Origin: DATEMU01 sp964414585
GTDB lineage: Bacteria; Planctomycetota; Phycisphaerae; UBA1845; UTPLA1
Assembly (NCBI GenBank): GCA_964414585.1
Contig: CAYPXR010000102.1
Location: forward strand, 1-64,000
Length of the DNA: 64,000 bases
Direction: 5' to 3'
Positions 59,234-64,000 of this stretch are shown in pieces. The number at the start of each line of letters is the position of its first letter. The first letter of the stretch is position 1. The notes under the pieces were generated by a model. It made no database searches. It saw nothing but the letters and a program-made list of their open reading frames with translations, and was not told the DNA's origin. A program made the position numbers and the translations under genes.

Positions 59234-59973
59234 ATACACTTGAATGGTCAATCCTGGGTCCGGCTTTCATAGCCGGACTCCTTGTCCTCTCGACACACGT
59301 GCCGCTCGGCATGGAAGTGTTGAAGCGCGGCATCATTTTCATCGACCTTGCCATTGCGCAAATCGCAGGGCTAGGCGCGCTCATTGCGATGCTCTATTGG
59401 AGCGACCCTGAAAGCGGCCATATTTTCATTGTCCAGCTTTCATCACTCGCTGCCGCTTTGCTTGGCGCGTTGCTGCTGACATGGACGGAGAAACGTTTCC
59501 CCGATATGCAGGAAGCGCTAATCGGATGCCTGTTCGTGCTGGCGGCATCGCTGGCATTACTGCTTCTCGGCCAGAATCCGCACGGTGCGGAACATATGAA
59601 GGAACTGCTGGCCGGGCAGATTCTTTGGGTATCAAAAAGTCAGCTAATAACTGTAGCGGCGATCTACGCGCTGCTGCTTGCCGTGTGGTTTACTTGCAAA
59701 GATAGGCTAGGCCGCAGCGGTTTCTATGTGATCTTCGCTATGGCGGTAACAGCTTCTGTGCAGCTCGTCGGCGTGTATCTGGTATTTGCCAGCCTCATCA
59801 TGCCCGCGCTTGCCGCTCGTAAATATGCGAAATCACTTACTGCTGGCTATGTTATCGGCGCAATCGGGCTTGCCGCCGGACTTGTTCTTTCATCAATTGG
59901 TGATTTTGCTACTGGACCGACGATTGTTTGTGCCCTAACAGTTGTGAGTACTTTAGCAGTAATGCGCGGCTAA
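59230..59973 (+). CDS. znuB: Metal ABC transporter permease (ZnuB/TroC family)
   Basis: 247 residues with seven to eight hydrophobic segments (LGPAFIAGLLVLSTHVPLGM, IDLAIAQIAGLGALIAMLYW, VTASVQLVGVYLVFASLIMP). The IDLAIAQIAGLGAL and QLVGVYLVFASLIMPA blocks are the family signatures. It overlaps the substrate-binding gene by 4 bp. The matching ATPase (ZnuC) is not encoded here: the operon stops and an attachment-like core follows 84 bp later. The permease must borrow an ATPase or the unit has lost it. Confidence 0.87.
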   Translation: MNTLEWSILGPAFIAGLLVLSTHVPLGMEVLKRGIIFIDLAIAQIAGLGALIAMLYWSDPESGHIFIVQLSSLAAALLGALLLTWTEKRFPDMQEALIGCLFVLAASLALLLLGQNPHGAEHMKELLAGQILWVSKSQLITVAAIYALLLAVWFTCKDRLGRSGFYVIFAMAVTASVQLVGVYLVFASLIMPALAARKYAKSLTAGYVIGAIGLAAGLVLSSIGDFATGPTIVCALTVVSTLAVMRG

Positions 59974-60045
59974 TGAGTAAAACAATGTGCAGTTATTGAA
60001 ATGGCGGATGCTAATACATGAAAAATGATTATAATTCAATATGTT

Positions 60046-60176
60046 AGTAGACGCGCTGGACTTAAAATCGAATCGGTATTTCTAACGGCTCAGAGAATCA
60101 TTAAACAATATCAGTAGCTTAAATCAGCAATTGACATTCGTCGTGACCTGATTTACTCTTACACAACACTTACACA
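60046..60176 (+). other. Hybrid attachment site: tRNA-Leu fragment, core and TTACACA pair (copy B)
   Basis: The core TGGACTTAAAATCGAAT at 60057-60073 is preceded by TAGACGCGC, which continues it leftwards as the D-loop to anticodon-loop part of a bacterial tRNA-Leu. To the right, TTACACA occurs at 60159 and 60170, the same 11-bp spacing as in copy A, with ACTCTTACACA identical in both. The left TTACACA pair of copy A is absent. It looks like a half-tRNA / half-phage-type junction. Confidence 0.55.
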
Positions 60177-60209
60177 CTTCTCAGCCACATCGGACACCGA
60201 ATCCCCTGC

Positions 60210-61379
60210 ATGGAAAAACACGAATTGTACGGAGGCAGACTCCACGTCTACAGGCGGGAAAATAGCCGCTTCTGGCAATGCTCGACCTACCTCGCAGGCA
60301 AGAACCGTCGTGTCAGCACCAAGGAAGAGAGCCTCTCCCATGCCAAGGAATTCGCCGAGGACTGGTATCTCGAACTGAAAGGCAAACACCGCGCGGGTGA
60401 AATCAAGACTGGCAAAACCGTCAGCTTTGCCGCCGAACACTTCCTCAAAGAGTATGCCGTCATCACGCTTGGCCAGCGCAGCCCGCAGCATATCGACCGA
60501 ATCACCCGCGCCCTTCGAGCCAACGTGCTTCCCTTTTTCGGCGAAATGGTCTTATCAGAAATCACGCCCGGAAAAGTCCAAGAGTACCGGATGCACCGCA
60601 TTGAAAACTCCCGAACCGGCAAGCCCCCGGCGCGCAACACGATCCATCAGGAGATCGTCGCCTTGCGGCAGGTATTGAAAACGGCGCACCGGCACGGCTG
60701 GCTTCAATTCGTTCCCGACCTATCGCCGCCGTACAAGACAACCGGCAAAATCACGCACCGGGCGTGGTTCTCGCCGGAGGAATATCGTCGCCTCTACGAA
60801 GCCACTCGCGACCGCGCCCGGAACCCGCGCAAGAAGCGCTGGCGGTGGGCAAGCGAGCAGCTGCACGATTATGTCCTGTTCATGGCCAACACCGGACTCC
60901 GCCCCGACGAGTCCGCACGCCTGGAGCATCGCGACGTGAAGGTCGTGAAGGACGCCGCGACCGGCGAAATCATTCTGGAGATCGAGGTACGCGGCAAGCG
61001 TGGCGTCGGCTTCTGCAAGAGCACGACGGGCGCGGTCAGGCCATACCGGCGCTTACGCAAGCGGAACAACCCGCAGCCAACCGACCGGCTGTTTCCCGGC
61101 AACCACCGCGAATTGTTCAACGCGATCCTGGACGAACTGAAACTCAAAACCGACCGCGACGGCAACCGTCGCACCGCCTACAGCCTCCGGCACACCTACA
61201 TCTGCCTTCGCTTGATGGAGGGTGCCGACATCTACCAGATCGCCAAGAACTGCCGCACCAGCGTCGAGATGATCGAGAAATACTACGCGGCCCACATCAA
61301 GAACACGCTTGACGCAGCGGCCATCAACGTCCGCAGGCCGAAGCCAGCCCGCAGGCCGGAAGAACCCAAATCCGAATAG
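60210..61379 (+). CDS. Tyrosine recombinase (integrase) of the tRNA-Leu units
   Basis: 389 residues. Core-binding region at about 70-170 (FAAEHFLKEYAVITLGQRSP, NTIHQEIVALRQVLKTAHRH). The catalytic domain has Arg in FMANTGLRPDESARLEHRDV near 225, the basic beta-hairpin EVRGKRGVGFCKST, the His/Arg pair in TAYSLRHTYICLRLMEGADI near 330 and the Tyr nucleophile in EMIEKYYAAHIKN near 355. It lies between the TTACACA pair at 60159 and tRNA-Leu copy B. The likely core is the GACTTAAAAT shared by tRNA-Leu anticodon loops and the two 17-bp repeats. Not closely similar to the tRNA-Ser integrase. Confidence 0.92.
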   Translation: MEKHELYGGRLHVYRRENSRFWQCSTYLAGKNRRVSTKEESLSHAKEFAEDWYLELKGKHRAGEIKTGKTVSFAAEHFLKEYAVITLGQRSPQHIDRITRALRANVLPFFGEMVLSEITPGKVQEYRMHRIENSRTGKPPARNTIHQEIVALRQVLKTAHRHGWLQFVPDLSPPYKTTGKITHRAWFSPEEYRRLYEATRDRARNPRKKRWRWASEQLHDYVLFMANTGLRPDESARLEHRDVKVVKDAATGEIILEIEVRGKRGVGFCKSTTGAVRPYRRLRKRNNPQPTDRLFPGNHRELFNAILDELKLKTDRDGNRRTAYSLRHTYICLRLMEGADIYQIAKNCRTSVEMIEKYYAAHIKNTLDAAAINVRRPKPARRPEEPKSE

Positions 61380-61399
61380 CGACAACCGCGCGAATCTTG

Positions 61400-61428
61400 T
61401 TGGCGGAATCCTTCGCCGACGCTATAGC
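61400..61428 (+). promoter_or_regulatory. Promoter of tRNA-Leu copy B
   Basis: -35 TTGGCG at 61400, a 17-bp spacer containing CCTTCG, and -10 TATAGC at 61423. It matches the promoter of copy A in both boxes and spacing. Confidence 0.65.
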
Positions 61429-61437
61429 TAGACCTGT

Positions 61438-61524
61438 GCGGGCGTGGCGGAACAGGTAGACGCCCGAGACTTAAAATTTCGTTCCCGAAAGGGAGTGCCG
61501 GTTCGAGTCCGGCCGCCCGCACCA
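61438..61524 (+). tRNA. tRNA-Leu(UAA), mobile copy B, CCA encoded
   Basis: An 87-nt gene with the same structure as copy A at 56214, a single C for T difference in the D arm, anticodon UAA and encoded CCA. It follows the integrase by 58 bp and precedes the helicase gene. The pair bounds 5.1 kb as near-perfect direct repeats. Confidence 0.95.
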
Positions 61525-61642
61525 TCCGACCACCAGGCGTTCGCTTATACGGCCCCAATACCGGGCGTTTTGGGAACGCCTTACTTCTCGACTTTTCCGC
61601 TTTTTTCGACCAAAATCGCAACCCGATACAAGCGAGGATGTT

Positions 61643-63475
61643 ATGGCAGCAAATAATCCGTTCCAAACACGACAACCACGAATCCAGGGAAACCCTCGAA
61701 TTCGCACTCCCCAGCGCGAAGCCTTTGAGGCTCTTTCGGGATGGGCGAGCGCGGGGGCGAACGAGCGTGAAGCCGGAATCGTCCTGCCCGTTGGTTGCGG
61801 AAAATCCGGTTGCATCACCATGACCCCGTTTGCTTTCAGGTCGCAGCGAACCCTCGTTGTAGCCCCCGGCGTCAGGATTGCACAGCAGCTACACCGCGAT
61901 TTTGATCCGACCAACGCCGACATGTTCTACGCCAAGACCGCCATTCTGGCCGGTACGCCTTATCCCGAACCTGTCGAGATTCGGGGCACGACAACAAACC
62001 GCAGCGATCTTGACGAGGCCGATGTTGTCATCACCAACATCCAGCAACTTCAAGGTGACGATAACCGCTGGCTCTCGAACCTGCCGGAAGATTTCTTCGA
62101 CCTGATCCTCTTTGACGAAGGGCACCATAGCGTCGCAGCCACCTGGGAGAATCTAAAGCAACGCTTCCCTCGCGCCAGAATCATCAATTTCAGCGCTACC
62201 CCGCTTCGAGCAGACGGCCAGCTAATGGCCGGACAAGTGATCTACTCTTACCCTGTCTTCCGCGCCATCCAAGAGGGGTACGTCAAACGGCTCAAAGCGC
62301 TGGTACTGAATCCAAAGTCCCTCCGGTACGTCCGACGCGAAAACGATCAAGAGATCGAGGTCACGCTTGATGAAGTCCGTCGGCTCGGGGAAGTGGATTC
62401 CGACTTTCGCCGCAGCATCGTAACATCGAAAGAAACGCTGAATACGATTGTCGATGCGTCCATCCGAGAACTCGACCGAATACGCGCAGTGACCGGAGAC
62501 GCACGCCATAAGATCATCGCATCTGCGCTTAACTATGAACATTGTGGGCAGATCGTTGAAGCCTATCGCGCGCGAGGTCGCAGAGCGGATTATGTGCATA
62601 GCCGCGAAGACGGCAGAGCCAACGAGAGAGTATTTCAGCGACTTGAGAACAACGAGCTTGACGTAATCGTTCAGGTGCGAAAACTAGGCGAGGGATTCGA
62701 CCACCCCTATCTGTCCGTTGCAGCAGTATTCAGCATATTCGCTAATCTCTCGCCTTTCGTTCAATTCGTAGGTCGCATTATGCGAGTCATTGAACAGAAC
62801 AATTCCGCCAGCCCCCTCAATCAAGGAACAGTGGTGTTCCACGCCGGAGCAAATATCGCCAGCCGTTGGGAGGACTTCCAAAACTACAGCGAAGCCGACA
62901 GAGAATTCTTCGATCAACTCTTGCCGATGGAAGACCTTGATTTCTCGTCCGCATCAGAACTGGAAGTTACTCCTGCTTCCGGTCCCCGGATCAATACCGT
63001 GCAGGTCCGTGAGCAAACGCAGGTGCTACTTGAAGAAATCCCGCTTCTCGCCAGTGACAACGAGGCGATGGAAATGATTCGCGCTTTACGCGAAAAGGGC
63101 TATTCAGCCGAAGACGTTCGGCGCGCAATGGAATTGCAGCCAGTGCCAACCACGAAAGCTCGCGAGCGCCAAGCCGCCCGTGGTGGACTTGACATGAGAA
63201 TCAGAAACAAGGTCGGGCAGATTCTCGCAACTCGTGGCATGAATCACCAAGCGAAAGACCTTGACCGAAACCGCCTCGGCCGAACTAACTTCGTTGTTCT
63301 CAAGGCAGCAATTGACAGCCAGGTCAACAACGCCGTCGGAAAGAAGTCCGGTGAGCGCCATGAATTCTCACGCCAGCAACTCGAAACAATTGACCAGAGG
63401 TTTGATGAATTGGTGCAGGCAGCGGAACGGGAGGTGTTTGGTGCCAAGACCAAAGTCAATATTGCAGCGAATTGA
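61643..63475 (+). CDS. SF2 DEAD/DEAH-type helicase, restriction-like
   Basis: 610 residues with GAGG ahead of the ATG. N-terminal motor lobe: RTPQREAFEALSGWASAG (Q-like), Walker A GIVLPVGCGKSGCITMTPFA near 50, the DEGH box FDLILFDEGHHSVAATWENL near 157 and INFSATPLRADG. Second lobe: IIASALNYEHC, VIVQVRKLGEGFDHPYLSVA and the arginine finger region FVQFVGRIMRVIEQ. The last 170 residues are helical and charged, with no nuclease motif that I can see. The fold matches Res-type subunits of type I/III-like systems. Its stop region overlaps the next small gene and an N6-methylase follows, so a defence module is likely. Confidence 0.85.
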   Translation: MAANNPFQTRQPRIQGNPRIRTPQREAFEALSGWASAGANEREAGIVLPVGCGKSGCITMTPFAFRSQRTLVVAPGVRIAQQLHRDFDPTNADMFYAKTAILAGTPYPEPVEIRGTTTNRSDLDEADVVITNIQQLQGDDNRWLSNLPEDFFDLILFDEGHHSVAATWENLKQRFPRARIINFSATPLRADGQLMAGQVIYSYPVFRAIQEGYVKRLKALVLNPKSLRYVRRENDQEIEVTLDEVRRLGEVDSDFRRSIVTSKETLNTIVDASIRELDRIRAVTGDARHKIIASALNYEHCGQIVEAYRARGRRADYVHSREDGRANERVFQRLENNELDVIVQVRKLGEGFDHPYLSVAAVFSIFANLSPFVQFVGRIMRVIEQNNSASPLNQGTVVFHAGANIASRWEDFQNYSEADREFFDQLLPMEDLDFSSASELEVTPASGPRINTVQVREQTQVLLEEIPLLASDNEAMEMIRALREKGYSAEDVRRAMELQPVPTTKARERQAARGGLDMRIRNKVGQILATRGMNHQAKDLDRNRLGRTNFVVLKAAIDSQVNNAVGKKSGERHEFSRQQLETIDQRFDELVQAAEREVFGAKTKVNIAAN

Positions 63476-63704
63476 AGTAGATTCCGCTCAGAAGTCCCAC
63501 AACTGCCAGCACAACGAGAATCATCGTTTGCAGCGGGGCGACCGGCGGTTGAAAGTCTGGAAGGATCGTTCAGCCGACCATTACTGCGTTTCGTGCGGCC
63601 TTGACATTATCCAGCGCGACATCGCGAGACTCAAATCTATAGCCGACCAATTGCAACCACCGAAGGATGCGGGCGAACATGGGCAAGAGCGCGCACAATC
63701 ATAG
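63441..63704 (+). CDS. Small His/Cys-rich, possibly zinc-binding protein
   Basis: 87 residues from GTG 63441, with GGGAGG 6 bases upstream, overlapping the helicase end by 35 bp. A ligand-rich block (SHNCQHNENHRLQRGDRRLK, then DHYCVSCGLDIIQRD) could form a zinc knuckle with its C/H residues. A helical tail (ARLKSIADQL) follows. It also overlaps the methylase start by 26 bp, so all three genes are translationally coupled. No family is recognised. Confidence 0.55.
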   Translation: MPRPKSILQRIEVDSAQKSHNCQHNENHRLQRGDRRLKVWKDRSADHYCVSCGLDIIQRDIARLKSIADQLQPPKDAGEHGQERAQS

Positions 63705-64000
63705 CCGCAACAACGGAGCCAATCTCGGCTTAGAGGCGACGCTTACCAAGTCAAAACGCCGCGTCGCCGACCACGGAGAGGTCTTCACTCCCGCATGGAT
63801 GGTGGAGGCCATGCTTGATCTGGTGAAAGGCGAGACGGAACGCATTGACTCCCGCTTCTTGGAACCCGCATGCGGGAGCGGCAATTTTCTTGTGCAAATC
63901 CTGCGACGCAAGCTCGCCGCGGTCGAACTCAAGTACGGACAATCCGAATTCGAGCGGCAACATTATGCCCTGCTCGGGCTGATGTGCATCTACGGTATCG
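63679..64000 (+). CDS. N6-adenine DNA methyltransferase, partial (N-terminal part)
   Basis: ATG at 63679 opens a frame that runs to the window edge (107 codons). RRVADHGEVFTPAWMVEAML near residue 28 is the entry motif of type I / Eco57I-like methylases, and FLEPACGSGNFLVQILRRKL near 60 is SAM motif I. The catalytic NPPY lies beyond the window. With the overlapping helicase and small zinc protein it makes a three-gene restriction-like operon; whether an endonuclease follows cannot be seen. Confidence 0.82.
   Translation, partial: MGKSAHNHSRNNGANLGLEATLTKSKRRVADHGEVFTPAWMVEAMLDLVKGETERIDSRFLEPACGSGNFLVQILRRKLAAVELKYGQSEFERQHYALLGLMCIYGI

Larger units (their letters stand above)
56056..60073. 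mobile_element. Cargo unit A between two 17-bp direct repeats
   Basis: The identical cores at 56056-56072 and 60057-60073 bound 4.0 kb that holds one tRNA-Leu and five genes of a zinc-type uptake operon. The coding sequences are less GC-rich than the flanks, use TTA codons and resemble proteobacterial genes. No integrase lies inside; one follows directly to the right. Recombination between the cores would excise the whole unit. Confidence 0.6.
40765..64000. mobile_element. Integrative mobilizable element at tRNA-Ser, right end not in window
   Basis: The segment starts at the 3' end of tRNA-Ser. It contains integrase and excisionase, VirD4-type coupling protein, ParB-like and SprT-like proteins, MobF relaxase, an oriT-like inverted repeat, DNA methylase, ArdC and Fic, then a nested second integrase region with two tRNA-Leu genes, zinc-type transport genes and a helicase/methylase cluster. 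No VirB-type channel genes are seen, so transfer would need a helper. I found no second copy of the tRNA-Ser 3' end inside the window, so the right boundary is unknown and may fall before or after 64000. Confidence 0.75.

Noticed and set aside
40765..64000. Right attachment site of the tRNA-Ser element
   Set aside because: I looked for a second copy of the tRNA-Ser 3' end (TTCGAATCCCCCC type) to the right of the integrase and found none, so no boundary is claimed.
40765..64000. A complete conjugative element (ICE)
   Set aside because: Relaxase and coupling protein are present but no VirB4, VirB6 or other channel genes, so it is described as mobilizable only.

Overview
The window looks like a chromosomal segment of a GC-rich Planctomycetota bacterium, possibly Phycisphaerae-like; the rank below phylum is a guess. 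The evidence is a DUF1549/DUF1553 gene followed by a DUF1501 gene, two PEP-CTERM proteins, many secreted proteins ending in dockerin-like or thrombospondin-type-3-like Asp/Asn repeats, SpoVG with an inserted zinc ribbon beside IspE, and TPR lipoproteins.

Host part, 1-40.7 kb. A secreted beta-helix/repeat gene (minus strand, 1-3400) is broken by a complete IS3-family element at 1151-2484. The two gene halves do not rejoin in frame and no target duplication is visible, so host DNA was probably lost beside the IS; an in-frame amber breaks the gene again at 304. Next come a free-standing LigD-type phosphoesterase, an AMMECR1 protein, glutamate dehydrogenase, a secreted heavy-metal-binding protein, an extracellular endonuclease I with two lamin-tail-like repeats, the DUF1549/DUF1501 pair, a His-rich UreH/TauE-like membrane protein, an FG-GAP protein, an M28 peptidase, glycyl-tRNA synthetase, a TPR lipoprotein, a Fur regulator, cytochrome-like and cysteine-rich secreted proteins, SpoVG, IspE and a tRNA-Leu. 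Three tandem TMTC-like membrane/TPR proteins and a GH31 glycosidase follow in what looks like one operon.

Mobile part, 40.7 kb to the window end. A tyrosine integrase abuts tRNA-Ser(GGA) and is followed by an excisionase-like protein, a VirD4-type coupling protein, ParB-like and SprT-like proteins, unknown small proteins, a MobF relaxase, an oriT-like inverted repeat, a DNA methylase, an ArdC-type antirestriction protein and a Fic protein behind a large palindromic promoter. There is no type IV secretion channel, so this reads as an integrative mobilizable element. Its far end was not found in the window.

Inside it, 55.98-61.52 kb is a second, modular structure. Two copies of a module (17-bp core, a pair of TTACACA sites one helical turn apart, a conserved promoter and a CCA-encoding tRNA-Leu(UAA)) each head a cargo. 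The first heads a His-rich/lipoprotein/porin/ZnuA/ZnuB zinc-type uptake operon of proteobacterial character that lacks an ATPase gene. The second carries its own integrase and heads a helicase / small zinc protein / N6-methyltransferase cluster that resembles a defence system and runs off the window. The first copy looks like the second with the integrase removed. I regard this tRNA-headed cargo array as the most interesting feature of the window.
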